Shown in pieces: positions 1-12,300 of a DNA stretch of 23,573 nt. This stretch comes from Apostichopus parvimensis. Taxonomy: Eukaryota > Echinodermata > Holothuroidea > Aspidochirotida > Stichopodidae. Position 1 is the stretch's first letter, and every line of letters begins with the position of its first letter. The translations under genes and the position numbers were made by a program. Under the pieces are notes generated by a model. That model was not told where the DNA came from. It saw only the letters and a program-made list of their open reading frames with translations, and did not search any database. Location of the stretch: NCBI GenBank assembly GCA_000934455.1, contig KN894578.1, positions 24,458 through 48,030 on the forward strand, in the 5' to 3' direction.

Positions 1-1881
1 GCTAATGATTAACAAATTGTTATTATATATTGTTGTAGGTCATAATATTCAGATGATTGGTTTACATAGTGTTAAGTAATATCTCAAAAGGTACAATTCA
101 TTTCAATTATCGTCACATGGTTTCATGAAGATAACCGTCTCGTTGAGTAATCATTTGGATTCCTCGGACAGAAATCAAGACAATTAAAAAGAGACTACAA
201 ACTCAAAAAAAAAACGAGTGACGGCTTGAATTTCCTGTTTGATGTTGATGATAATGTTGAGCAAGCGTATGAACTAAACGTGACACGTGGCAATTATTGT
301 TGAACTTAACATAGAAATATATAAAGTATTTAATACACACTCTACTATCTCTTTTTGTGAAAATAATTATTGATCTCATTTATAAAAACGAAGTTTCTTC
401 AGCAGCTCTTTGACTTTGCATTCCCTCTTGCCACATCAATTGTAAATAAAAACTCTGCTATCTTCACAGTTTGTAAGTTTCAATGAGAAACCGATCTATA
501 AAAGGATTTCATGTATTTCTTCATAGTTGGTATAGTCCAAAGATTCTATATGTGATAAGGTTAGAACAATGTTATGCTTCCAGGAACTTAATCTTACATT
601 TTTGTAAAATTCATTGCCAGAACTATAATATTATCACAACTCTAAAACCTAATGAAAAAGCCTAAAAGCAATTTAAAGACGTAATAACATTTTTCTGGTA
701 ATCATAAGAATGCCTTGTATCTATAGAGAACGTAAATAGTAACAAATTCAATCATTTCTACCCTTATTCTTCACGTGAAAGCTAATAATTGCTGTCAAAC
801 GTTAAACACAGATGTCGTAATTAAATATTGTAAACAAACACCGATGAAAGGATCCTTCAAATGGCTATAAGTATAAAAAAAAATCGTGACCATGTTCTCC
901 ACCTCTGGTACTATATTAAGAACTACAAATATTTGAGCAGTTTGTAAATGTCGCTGGACTAGGTGGATCCATAAAGTACAGTGTATGAGATGAATGGGGG
1001 TCGGGGTTAAGATTAGATAGAAAGTACAGAAAAGGGGAACTTTCGATGTAACCATACGTTTTGTCGGAGACAGCAGAACATTATAGGTTTCCCCGTATGA
1101 CGCAAACATTGTTGATGATAGCTTGCATGGAAGGTTCGGATCACATGACTAAAGTGATAATGACAAGTTTTTTGTATATGAATTTACTATATAACATCAA
1201 AGCCAACCATCTGGAGATATATCGGGAAAGTATTGATAATTTTCTTTTAAAAATTCCGTTCCAATGTATGACATAATCTCCGCAATCCGTTTTGATTACA
1301 AGATGGTTGTAGCTTACATGCAAGAAAGGTTTGGATCACATATTACATCAATTACAAAAATTAAATAAACAAACATATCTGCGAAAATTAAGTTATTATA
1401 TAAAGTCATTGAAAATGTATAAAAGTTATTGCTGCTCACCATTACTGCTAAATGGCGAGATAAAAAACAATCCGATAAATTCATTACAGTTACCCAATTC
1501 TGGAGGAAGAACAATTGAATAAAATCTATAATTATTTGAGTTGTTAGACATAACATGATGGTTTGGTTTTCATGTTAATTCCGTATTATTTTACCAAATG
1601 TCCTCACTGAACTAAAGGTATATACCATTCAAAATCTGTCTTCAAGTTGAAGATAAGTTCACAATTATTAAACGGTTTTAAAATCAATAAAGTTATTATG
1701 TCATTCTCTATAATAACTTGGCTAGCACGTTCATGCAGTTTGTACAGAATATCACGTATACCTGCTGTGCTGCACAGTAGAAGTTCTAAAAATATCTCAA
1801 ATAACGAAGGTCAATACACAGAAAACAGAAGGAAGTAAAACATCATTGGTAAGTTGCGAAGGACACAAAACACCCCTCTGG
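1..1881. other. 5' flank of gene A, no gene recognised
   Basis: No convincing coding exon was found. Short open frames occur (for example 1647-1838 +, and 795-1109 on the minus strand), but the matching frames in the duplicate block shift or end differently, as expected of non-coding DNA. An imperfect tandem repeat with a period of roughly 190 bp lies around 1090-1150 and 1260-1345: both parts share a 'gtatgac' start and end in 'ggatcacat'. The same structure recurs at about 16860-17130 in the other block. An untranslated first exon or distal promoter could lie here but cannot be shown. Confidence 0.5.
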
Positions 1882-1971
1882 TTTCGCATGACTTGATTAA
1901 TTCAAACCACTCGGGGAATGAGCTGCACCGAGCTCACCACAATTGTTTAAGCAGAAGTGTTAGTTCCTTCT
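1882..1971 (+). promoter_or_regulatory. Conserved upstream block of gene A
   Basis: The block begins 'tttcgcatgacttgatta' and ends 'gtgttagttccttct', about 290 bp before the start codon. Gene C has it nearly unchanged at 17661-17750. The older paralogue B keeps recognisable versions of both ends at 9035-9115, although the rest of its upstream sequence has diverged. That makes it a candidate promoter-proximal element or 5' untranslated sequence. Its role is inferred only from position and conservation. Confidence 0.45.
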
Positions 1972-2053
1972 AAAAAACATATCTATACTTTATATCACTA
2001 AATAACTCAGTCATTTCATCGTATGTGACACAGCTGTGCGTTGCATCGTTAGT

Positions 2054-2059
2054 TATAAA
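2054..2059 (+). promoter_or_regulatory. Possible TATA box of gene A
   Basis: TATAAA in the context 'agttataaagtacg', about 200 bp upstream of the ATG and conserved at 17832-17837 in gene C at the same distance. Such a motif is common by chance in AT-rich DNA, and gene B has no clear equivalent, so this is only a candidate. Confidence 0.25.
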
Positions 2060-2261
2060 GTACGAAAAAGAAGAAGGGACACTTTTAATTTTGACCTCAC
2101 CATTAAACGTTTTTCAGCGCTTCTCTGTCGAGTCTTTCCATTGGACGTTTTAGTCTAAGAAACAAAAAGCAATAACATATTCTATGTATAACTGAAATAA
2201 TTATGCTGTAAAAGCAGAATTTTGGGTTCTTAATTCGCTATAATTTAAGACTTCAGTTTCC

Positions 2262-5200
2262 ATGATGACGAGGGCAGGACTTTACTTTTCCTGGTTCTTG
2301 ATAACCGTAACGATTGTTGGGAAGGCGAATATCATATTTGGACAAGAAACCGGTAAAAGTAAAAGCGACATAATGGCACTTAATTATTCTGTACCTTCAC
2401 ACAGGTTTTTTTTTAATATCACGTTTCATGTTAAAGAGGCACATGCCCAACAATCATATTTAGCTGTACTGTTACATACTGAACTTCAAGTTTCCATGAA
2501 CATCTTTTTATAATGTTGCTTCATTTTCCTTGTATTTTCTATGTAGTTATGAGACTAACATACCCAGCAGGCGAAATAACGTCTGACGGATACCCGAATA
2601 GTACATCAGTGTTTACGGGATGGAGCATAAGCGTTCCTGAAGGTTACCAAATTCATCTCGAGTTTCTAGACTTCATGTTATATGAGAAGATGGATTGTAG
2701 GCTCAGTGACTATGTTACGGTGAGTGTTCATGTTTCATATCTTAATTAATTTGCAGGTGGAGTTCCATTAATGGTAACTGCTTTGTATCGTTTATTATAT
2801 CATTTCCTTAACCGTCTCTTAATGTCCGTTATGCTCAGTACCTGCAGATTCATTACAACTATGTATACATATTAATCGTGGGCTCGCACTTATACTGTCA
2901 CAAACTACAGATAGTCTGCTTCGAAATTGCTGTCCACTTAAAAGCCCCTGGCTTACTTAATGAAACTTAGACAGCTGTAGTACAATGATGACTGTGAAGT
3001 AATTGTCAGTATGTCCATCTCTATGTAGTTTACATGAAAAATATTCAACTAAAGATAAAAAAGAAAATATCAAGTATTAAAATATAGTAATGCTTTTGAT
3101 TGTTGATCAATACGCAGCATTGTTGCTATGTAAAGATTACATGATTGATTGATTGATCGGTCGTATAAGTTCAATACGTTGTAGTTGTTTAAATTAAGCA
3201 CAAATACTACATGTGCGTATCACTTTTGGGTGCAAAGCCAAATTTTCGTTCCCTCTATAAGGGGTAGGGAATTTAAGTTTAATTAACGCTTCTAAATGAG
3301 ATTACCTTATCATAACAAAATATAACCTTTGCCCTCTTTGATAATTGTAATTAGTGGGCACAGATTTTTGCTGACGCCCATCCTTGGGAGGAGTCTAATG
3401 GAAGATGTGTCCCTTCCCTATTTCAGGGGAAAACATCGGTAAGGGGGCTTAGATACAAAATGGGATGCAAGTTTAATGAACGCTTGAATTGATATGACAT
3501 TTCATTACCAAATGTTGGCTTTACATTATGTTAAAAGTTGGAAATAAAGGAGGAAGGATAACACAATTTTTGAAATCTGTCCTAGGAAGTGTCTAATAGT
3601 AGACAACTTTGCTTCGGTAAGATGGAAAATATTGCTATCGTTTCCATCATGTAAATTAAATGTGTGTACAACTTTTCGTGGATGTGTTGTATAAAGAAAA
3701 CCATTTGAAAAAGTTGGGTGAGGGGCTTGGAGTTCCAATGCTCCCAGTTAATACGGCCCTGTATATATTTACGATATCAAACATTTATATTTGCATTTAC
3801 ATAATGGATACGTGTTTAAATTCAAGTTCTATGACGTTCCAAGCTACGCACTGAACTTTGAATAGAAGTGTCAATTACTGAATCAAAGTTAACTTGTTCA
3901 GAGGAATCTCGTTCTGTGCTTATAAAGTATGTCTAATGAGAAAACCCTTCAGAGAAGTATAACACATGGTGATATAAAACCATGTAACCTATCCAGTATA
4001 ATATATATCATAGATGTTTATTTTTCTTTAACAAAGTTTTGCGCCCCATTCCCACTTCGTCACCGAACAATTTTGAAACGTGGGGGCACTTCCTCCAGAC
4101 CCCCCCCCTCCCCCTCCCTGGTAACGTCACTGCAAAAGTACATACTATATTGGCCGTCAACTAGTTCCAGTAAATATGGATGATATATTAATCATATAAA
4201 TTATATGAAGTAGTATTTCAATGAAAATGGCTATTGGTGAGTTTATTACAGAGAGAAAGCACAGTTTAAGTCGCTTAAATGGGTAAGTGTGTCTATTAAT
4301 GATATCTTTACCTGTGAATATTCACTTCATATGTTTTACTTTCTTCAAAGCTTTATGATGCTCCTATGTCAGATATCCACAGAAAAGTCGGTCAATGGTG
4401 CTGGAATAACTTCTCAATGCTGATGCCGACAAGCTTTATCTCAACTAGCAATTCTTTTCATCTGATTTTCTATGGTTTTAATGGAACTTCCAGGAAGGGA
4501 TTCAAAGCTAGATATTACTCTATTAGTAAGAATATATTGTTGTGATTTGTGTTTAGACTATTTATTACTGTTCGCTGATTAGATCCTTGGAATGGTGCTT
4601 TTTGATTAGCTCATTTCATGATTTCAAGTCAATACTTGGTGTAGGCCTGTATTTGTTTTGCAATTAATGACTGCATTTAGGCTTAAAACCGTGATTCGCT
4701 TCTTACTCTTATTTTAATAGTAGGTGGTAAAGGAATAAAATATTACTAAATGAACAATCCCAAGATTTACACCATTTTACGTCTGACATATTTACGTCTG
4801 TCCACAATGAAGCAGTCAAAATTATGTTTGCTATAATTTCGTCATTATTAAATCGTTAGATAATTGTCTCTTACACGACGTTCACTATAATATGACAGTA
4901 ACAATCTTTAAGTGAGTCAAGTTGTCCCTTATTGCATGCCACTGTTACAATATCGCCACTAGTACACTATCTGCATAAGAAGACATATTCTTTGCAAGGT
5001 AAACATATCAATCCAATTTGGTATGATTCATGAACGTGTAGGAAGTAGACCAGTGATCTTACGAAAACTCTTTAGGAAATTTTAAATTACTTTTGAATGA
5101 GAAAAGAAATGCGATTAATATAAAGGCATAGCAATAAGAGATCTTAGTGTTGCAAATATTTTTTTACCATCTGAGCTATACCAAGCCCTTCTTTTTGGTG

Positions 5201-7138
5201 ATTCCTAAAGAAACCTTACTGTTTATATATTTCAATCTGTACTTAACAATCGTTTTGTTATTTTCATGACAACATTTTATCGTTCAAGCAGACAGCTCTC
5301 TAGTAACAACCATCGAAACCACGTCGAAGTGTCCTACTGCTGATAAAAGCTGTACCAAACCAAACACTCCTCTCCCTCCCGATGGTGTAATTACTCAAGG
5401 AATATCAACGACAGGTAATTTCATCTTTAACAATCTCCGAAAGAAACATTAGCCTGAAATATGTCTAAAAATTTAGCTTATGATCTGTTGGTAGTCATTT
5501 TCTGAGGCCTTAAGATGAACAATCAGACAAATGCAACACTGAACAGGAATTGTTATTCATTCATGTAATGAAGAAATGATCCTTAAAATTTAAGTATGTT
5601 CAGTAAATATTATGCATAATGAAGAACACGTTGTAAGTGACAAGAGTCACTTATTGATACCGATTACATTTTTTCTAACGACAACCAGATTTACCATAAA
5701 CATAAAATGACATGTACTGATAATATATATGAGCGAGTAATGTATTGTTATACTGTATGTCACGATATGTAAACATTATTGTATGTCAGGTAATGACTGC
5801 TATGGGGAGGAACGCTGAGTATAATTATTGTCGTAGCGGCCTTGGCTACAACTACTCTTCTAAATAACTATGAGCAGCTAAGGCATCAAATTGTTTTACC
5901 GTGAACTTCAAATTGCTTCTACGAGAAGTGTGAATACATATGTATGCCCACTGATTTGAAAATGGAATAATCTCAATTTGATCATTTAACATATTATCGT
6001 AATATATATCTTGTAATTCCTTACTATATTTCGTTACTTTCCTCTTTCAGTTATAATCATCGTCTCAGCTGGTGCTTTTATATTTGTTGTCATTGGACTT
6101 AGTTGCGTCATATATTTAATGTAAGTAAAACCTATTAATTCAATCTTTCAATTTCTTTTATTCCTTCGGATGGAACCATGGACGCCTTGCCATGGATCCA
6201 TGATATATAGTCTATGTTTGGTCATCTTTGAAAAAGGTGGATGCGATTCATGAAAGATTTTGATAATACACTGATTATCAGTTTTACATTCATTTATACC
6301 TTATATTGATTTTAATCTCTGACGAACGTTACACTCATTTATCACACAACATACTTATTCTAATGGCATACGTCTCATAACAAGTTATTATTTGAGGCAA
6401 ACTTTATCCTCTCTGAAATAAAAGATTCGTCTCTGTGTTACCAAGTTTGGGAACAAATTGGAAAGCAGATCATTCTTTTTACTAGCTGTCCAAATATCAA
6501 GCCAGATCATTTTGCTACAACAAGTTCTTATCTGTCACTTACTTCATAGAGTATCAGTGGGCATAAAATTGGGCTTGTGGACGCAGCGAAAATATTGCGC
6601 AAAATCTGGGTAGAATGAGAGGGTCGCAACCCTTACGGATAAACAAACTGCCGGTCAAAACGTGTATTAAAATATATCTTCTCTAGATATATTTACGAAG
6701 CACTTGCATTTGATTACACCATGAGCTGATTATAAAGTCTAGTATTATTACATATTGTTGTATGGTATTTGATTCAAAACAGTTATGTTTCTCACGTCTT
6801 TTTCTTCCATTATCAATCTTCTGAATTTTATGTTATGATACAATGCCATTTTAATTTGCAGGAGAAGAGCGAAATCTAAAAATGGAAAGCCGGTTAACAT
6901 TGCAGTACATGATATCAATCATCAAGCAACGAATCGCAATAATGTGAACAACGACGAAGATAATGGAGTAATACCTCCGAGGAGCGAGAATGGAGAAAGA
7001 AGGAATCATAATTTCTTTATTAATGAAAAAGGATATAATTTACCCACGGACACTGATGACAACAATCGATCATTCGACGACAATCGAAAAAGCGAAGATA
7101 TGGTTAGGAACCTTGCTTATGAAAGTTACGAAGGATAA
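2262..7138 (+). CDS. Gene A: single-CUB type I transmembrane receptor-like protein, 302 aa, six exons
   Basis: The exons, spliced by eye, are 2262-2352, 2547-2719, 4351-4525, 5292-5414, 6051-6120 and 6862-7138 (TAA at 7136-7138). All introns are GT-AG, and junction phases are 1, 0, 1, 1, 2. Residues 1 to about 27 form a signal peptide (tandem ATGATG start), with cleavage likely near FG/QET. Residues about 33-146 are a CUB domain: GYPN, W-x-I, F-L-D-F, C81 with SDYV, then GQWCWNN with C105, and finally GFKARYY. The first CUB cysteine pair is absent. Residues 147-187 are a Thr/Pro/Ser stalk with C160 and C167. Residues 188-211 span the membrane, stopped by RRAKSK. The 91-residue tail carries Y269, Y297 and Y300 and ends NLAYESYEG. 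Sequons are N48, N108, N132 and, depending on splicing, N147. It is probably a cell-surface recognition or signalling protein. I recognise the architecture but not a named gene, and the ligand and pathway are unknown. The predicted splice sites recur in gene C. Confidence 0.87.
3332..3860. mobile_element. Extra ~530-bp block in gene A intron 2, probable repeat insertion
   Basis: The matching intron of gene C runs straight from 'gtaacaaaatgaactttg' into 'catagaagtgtcaatt', whereas gene A carries about 530 bp between those points. The block is flanked by similar octamers, 'aacctttg' (3324-3331) and 'gaactttg' (3853-3860), which could be a decayed target-site duplication. It holds 'cttagatacaaaatggga', close to 'cttagatgcaaaatggtg' inside the MITE of gene B, so it belongs to a related dispersed repeat. 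No clear terminal inverted repeats were seen. Deletion in gene C is the alternative explanation. Confidence 0.45.
4062..4140. repeat. C-rich low-complexity tract in gene A intron 2
   Basis: A degenerate segment with runs of C ('ccagacccccccc' and following C/T runs) ending near 'ggtaacgtcactgc'. It is shared with gene C at about 19490-19560, so it predates the duplication. It looks like part of an old dispersed repeat. Confidence 0.5.
5287..5292 (+). other. NAGNAG tandem acceptor of the gene A stalk exon
   Basis: The acceptor reads 'ttcaagcag/acagctct', with two AGs three bases apart, so the exon may start at 5289 or 5292 without changing frame. Because the upstream exon ends with a single A, the distal choice gives Asn-Ser-Ser and the proximal choice gives Thr-Asp-Ser-Ser. 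Only the distal form has an N-glycosylation sequon. The same arrangement occurs before every stalk exon in this window. Confidence 0.6.
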
Positions 7139-8153
7139 AAATGTGCATATTACGCATGTTCTTATGAACAACCATTCAAACCTATAATGAATATTACGTA
7201 TCAGATAATATCCTAATCCTTATTACATACGTTAATATCATATTTCGAAACTGAATACATGTGCTATTAATTTTTAGTATGGCTACAAGCATATTACAAC
7301 AACCGCTTTTAGTTTGCGTATAGTGTTTTAACATTACCGGTAAAATTGTTGAATACTACATTAGTTAATATTTTAAATGATGTAAGTTTAGTTTTAGCTA
7401 TATTGTTGCCATATTTTAGATGTACTTGTTTACCTCAGTATATGGACGAGACAAACGAAGAATTTATCAACGTTATTTCAAGTTTTCACTGTGGGAAACT
7501 ACTCAAACGTCTTTTTACGAACATGGATAGAACAAAATAATTATTATGTTATCAAAATACTGACTGCATTTATGACCTCAATTTAAGACAATGTGCATGA
7601 GTCAATACGTAAAGCGTATTATTTATATTCTTACCTAAAGAAATAGAAAGGGGAGAATGCTGACACAGTGTATGGAAACGTACGGAACTGGTGAAGCACA
7701 GAAAATTTGGGGGCGTTCTGTTTATACGGCAAACGAAGCAGCATTATTTGTTCATCGCTGTGTATACACTGTGTATTTTACGGGAAATTAAACTTCGATA
7801 TCACTTACATTTATCTAAAAAGGTGACCCTTATTTTCAATAGAAAAGGTTATAAATGATATGTTAATGGAACAGGATTTAATTTGAAGAAAGAAAAAAAC
7901 AATTTCGAAAATGTGATTTCTCAATTAATCAGCGACCGAGATGTGAAACATCGAAGTAGGACGTGTGGTGGTGCTTTACCTAACCTTTTTCTTTATCCTA
8001 GTGGTTTAAGATACTCCAAAATATAAAAAACAGTTGTAAAGTTACACTATTAATTTTTATTTAGTTTACTTTGAATTTCTTATTTCAATGACTCCGACAA
8101 TATTATAATTCTTATTTGCATATTTATAAGGATTCATACAATCACATCAGATC
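7139..8153. other. 3' untranslated region and 3' flank of gene A
   Basis: No splice sites or protein family signal were found. It is collinear with 22554-23573. A 64-codon open frame (7346-7540) has a close counterpart at 22765-22959, but the two differ by replacements in their first halves and nothing else supports coding. No AATAAA is shared by both copies. A variant AATATA in 'ccaaaatataaaaaac' (about 8015-8030) and TATAAA near 7850 are conserved, so the polyadenylation site is unresolved. Confidence 0.4.
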
Positions 8154-9034
8154 ACCAGATATTCTGCCATCATTTGCACGCTGGTTTGCTTGGGTAAGGA
8201 TCAAAGGTATCTACTTTTAAGAAATTCTGTTGTAGTTCTGTCACCCTGTTGTATTTTAATGATTTGCAATTTAGAGAAATAGACGAAATTTGATTCACTC
8301 GAATGACTTAAACGTTATGCCTTTTAAAGTTCGAAGTAATATGATTCTACTCATTTTTTAATCGTTCTTCTTGAATTGATTGAAGTGATAATGTATACGT
8401 TTTTGTAGTCCAAAATGATCACGAAGCGTAAAATCCGAATTCTGTTTTCTCTACCCTACGCTACCTGAAGACAGCGTAGCCAAACCAGGCCAGATTGGAT
8501 CTGCCCCCCCCCCCCCCCCCCCCCCCCCACCTCGTGCGGACTGCTGTACTCCCTACCAAATGTGCTACTATAGTGTTTCTACAATACTTCACAAGTTACA
8601 TGACACGGCTATTGTGCCCATCCTTGAATTACTTGTGCCCCTCGTTAAATTGTGAGTGCCCCTCCATCTCAGAATTCATATCCATCGAATCCCATCCTGT
8701 AGAACGGTAGTAAAAAAATAGCAGTAGAAAAATTACTGGTTAACAGATATAGACTGGGTATGTCAAAATTATGTCAAAAATAGTACGAGGCCTATATGAC
8801 AATAACTGCAGCACAGATTCATTGTGTTGGGGGTTTTCTCCTTCTTTTTTTTTTAGGCTTTTTGGTTTAGCCTACTGTTTTGTGAGTAAATGATAATCTA
8901 GCTTAAAGTGTCATGTACACGAGGATAGTGTTGTATTTATTATAAATCAGATTTCGATAACGGTCTGTACGTTAGCAAACATATCCAAGAGGAAGTAATG
9001 CAATGATTCTGTTAACAACTAAAGCGTCAATTCC
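8154..9034. other. Spacer between genes A and B, no gene seen
   Basis: This region contains a C homopolymer (8504-8528), a nearby small hairpin with arms 'ctacgct' (8456-8462) and 'agcgtag' (8473-8479), and scattered 'gtgcccctc' motifs at about 8610-8665 that suggest an old repeat. No exon with splice sites or protein similarity was recognised. Confidence 0.45.
8504..8528 (+). repeat. Poly-C tract, 25 nt
   Basis: An uninterrupted run of 25 cytosines. Runs of this length are prone to slippage and to sequencing error, so the exact length is uncertain. Confidence 0.95.
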
Positions 9035-9115
9035 TTTCGCATGACTGGATTACCTTAAACGGTCGTAAACTTCAGCGAGCTAGTAACCATTCAAGTCAAG
9101 GTGCTAGTTCCTTCT
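9035..9115 (+). promoter_or_regulatory. Upstream block of gene B shared with genes A and C
   Basis: The block starts 'tttcgcatgactggatta' and ends 'gtgctagttccttct', ending about 245 bp before the gene B ATG. It aligns with 1882-1971 and 17661-17750. The middle is diverged, but the two ends are preserved in the same order and spacing, which suggests selection or a shared transcription start region. Confidence 0.42.
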
Positions 9116-9360
9116 CACATCATAACCGCATTATGAACCACTGTTCAACTCAGTTCTATTTGTACTTGGAACAACTTTGCATGATATCATTAGGAATGTG
9201 AACGGGAAGGCACACCATTAATCTAAAGCTACAGGTAGAAGTTGTGATTTTAATGCCTGTCGTTTGTTTTACATATTTTGTGGTCTGCAGAACAACGAAG
9301 ATAAACTTAGACTATATGTATGATCGAGTTCATTACAGCTGTTGTGATTGATTGCCCACG

Positions 9361-12300
9361 ATGACGAGGTTAAACTGCTTTTACTTTTCTCTGGTGGCCG
9401 TTACTCTCATTGGAGGAGCCAATGTCGTACTTGGACAAAATGACGGTAATAGCATTCACAATGACTATCTATTTAATATTTAACCTTAGGTAGTAACGTG
9501 AAACTCAAACTCATGCTAGCACCTGATGTTTCCTCGCAATCAACAATGTTTCTTTTTTCCTGCTTCCTTTGTAACAGTGACACCGATTACCTTGATGGAG
9601 CCAAGCGGTGAGTTTATGTCTATCGGATACCCGAATAGTGAATCAGTTGCTACGGCATGGAGAATAACCGTTCAGGAAGGTTACCGAATTCAACTGCAGT
9701 TCTTAGATTTTCAGCTGAATGAAACGAATTTTTGTTACCTTGACTCCCTTAGAGTGAGTGTTCATTAAACATGCTGTCTGTAATATACAACAGCATATTC
9801 AGAGTGACGGTGGCTCACTCGTATTTGTAAATCGTTTACTGCATCAGTTTTAAATATGATTTTTAATGTGAATTACATAGAATAGTTGCAGCTAAATGCT
9901 GTAGATATAATTGCTCCCCAATTGTTCTCGTTCTTGTAATACAATTAATATAATGAATCATTGCTACTGATGCTCATGCTTGCGCCTCTCGTTCCCAATA
10001 CAGACAATGCATTAACGGTTTATACCTTACAATTATATTATTCAACGAATAGAGTTATCATTCTCAGCGTACCAAGAAATGTATTAATCAGACCATGTAA
10101 TAAACTATGTGATAAAGCTGACGGGCTTATATCGGCTACATTTAACAATGTGTGCATATACTTATAAAGCTATGATGTTAAACATAATCATATGGTATAA
10201 ATATAACGAGTTTTAGGTTTAATGCAAGCAGGAAGCATGAAGCAGAGCGCAGGTACATTGGTCCAATTTCCCCTTTCTACATCTTCCCCTTCCACTCCGT
10301 CAGCGTATATATGTATGCCTGATGAGAAGGCGAGGGGGAGGGGGTGGGGGAAGGTGGTCGCAGTGTAAATTAAATGTGCCTTGGAAAAACGGAGTTAACA
10401 TGGAAATATTGGATTTATGAAGAGTGGGAAAATGGGGCCCAGAGACATAATTATCATCCACCTAGCTCACGACGCCAATGGTAAATTACTACGTTATCTG
10501 TGATACGAACGTTTCGAATATATTCGTTTTAATATGAGGAAGGTACAGATGCTTGCAAAAGTAAAAGGAGGAATGTTGTTGGTTTAGCCTATGTTTAATA
10601 TGAGAAAGGAATAAATATATCAACATTTTACAACGATTCTCAACAATGGATCAAGTACTTACGGAACTGACAGTGTGCCTATTGTATGATACTCACTATA
10701 CGGTACGCGTTGAAGTATAAGTGTCCATTTTACTAGCTTTTTAATACTCTTTTTTTTAAACTATTAAAACATATCCTTCAGTTTTCAACATATAACTTCA
10801 AGTTCATTTAAGCAAATACAGAACATTCTCTTTTCGACGAAACATAATGTAGACCGCGGCATGAGCCGATTAACTCTTATTTTGAATTCGTTTTATTTTG
10901 TTCAAAGCTTTACGATGCTGCATTTCAAGATGATGGCAACAGACGGATCGGTCAATGGTGCTGGAATAACTTCACCAAGCTGATGCCTAACACCTTTAAC
11001 TCAACAAACAATTCTTTTTATCTAATCTTTCGCGGTCATGGAGGAAGCACAAGAAAGGGGTTCAAAGCGACGTACTTCTCTTTCAGTAAGAGTTTTTACT
11101 CGGTTATGTATACTCACCAAAGGCAGCTTTTTTATCGTTTTAATGAAATATTTGAAAATACCAGATGTTGTTTGTGAATCGCTTCCACATCTAATCTGGA
11201 ATATACCTGTTGGTCGTGAGCATCAGCTTGCATTGTGTAGTTTCTCAGAAATTTACAATGCATTAAGCAATGAAGAATAATTTCAACCAATTACATTGAT
11301 ATTTGAAATAATTAGAAAAAGTTAACATAGTTTACAAGGTATCATTGTTTTTTCCTCTTTTCTTTTGTCATGAGGCAAGTTTAGACTGTAGCAAGATTGT
11401 CAAGATATTCGATAGTTTTAAAATTAATTCATTCGCAAGACTCCCTATTGTTAGTGAGATCTGATTTAATTAATGTATAATTAAGAGAATGTTATTGCTT
11501 TAAGTTTCTCTTCAATTGCATCATTCTGCTAACCTGTAACTACCTCAAACGTTTCTAGCAATAAATTAAGGCACCGTGTTTGTATTTTGATGATCTAACG
11601 ATTATTATGACTTATTTCATCTATCCAGCAGACAGCTCTTTACTAACCACCCCTGAAAGTACATCGCATATACCTGGTACTACAGTGGGAGCAATCAACC
11701 CAGGAACTCACCCAGGTAATGGTAATGTAATCGCATCAGCCCCATAACACTAGGTATTGTCCTGCATTTGTGTTATTTGGTTTTCAAAGACAGACGTCTC
11801 ATACTATATCTACATCCGTTTTGCATCGCAAATTAACACACTACACCCTAGAGAAATGATTTCTAACCCCTTCCCCGACACTACACTCCGCCAATGACAT
11901 ATCTATAACAGACAACCGTTATAATTGTATCTTACTCAATGAGACGCCTGTATTTGCACGCAAATACCTATTTGCATACAATTATAACGAGAAGCTGGCA
12001 GTCAAAACTTAAAGATATTCAACACTGGCAATGTCTCAGCTACCTTAACCTTATAAAATAATACCATTCTAACCTCTGTAAAGCGACCAACATACATTGC
12101 TGTATGTGCTCTTCATTGATATACGGGCTTCTAAGATCAATAGGTGGTTACTCACTGTGTATCTTATCATGTCTGTGCATTTTATAGTTTGAGACAGTTG
12201 TCCTGCATCTTAATTATTTTGTTTAAAATATGACGATGATGTAACGTTTATTGTGACATATTTCATATTTGAAGCAGACAGCTCTTTACTAACCACCACT

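Larger units (their letters stand above)
1..8153. repeat. Segmental duplication, copy 1 (carries gene A)
   Basis: This whole stretch aligns collinearly with 15532-23573: 5' flank, all introns and exons of gene A, and 3' flank. Position 1 matches about 15532 and 8153 matches the last base of the window, so both true boundaries may lie outside. A hand-aligned sample of intron 3 (about 4620-4920) differs from the other copy at roughly 5% of sites. Copy-specific indels include an extra block of about 530 bp in intron 2 here, and a longer intron 1 and two longer flank segments in the other copy. A recent tandem duplication in direct orientation is the simplest reading. Confidence 0.9.

Noticed and set aside
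795..1109. Minus-strand 104-codon frame with partial similarity to 16653-16895
   Set aside because: The N- and C-terminal parts do not match between the two blocks, as expected when non-coding duplicates drift.
1647..1838. 63-codon open frame with a close counterpart at 17425-17670
   Set aside because: The similarity comes from the segmental duplication. The ends differ after a frameshift, there is no recognisable domain, and gene B has no equivalent.
7346..7540. 64-codon frame in the 3' region of gene A, about 90% identical to 22765-22959
   Set aside because: It is in the likely 3' UTR. The base differences do not favour silent sites and it has no family signal. Ribosome profiling could still change this view.
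8495..8710. Frame with a proline run encoded by poly-C
   Set aside because: It is an artefact of the 25-nt C homopolymer, with no splice or protein support.
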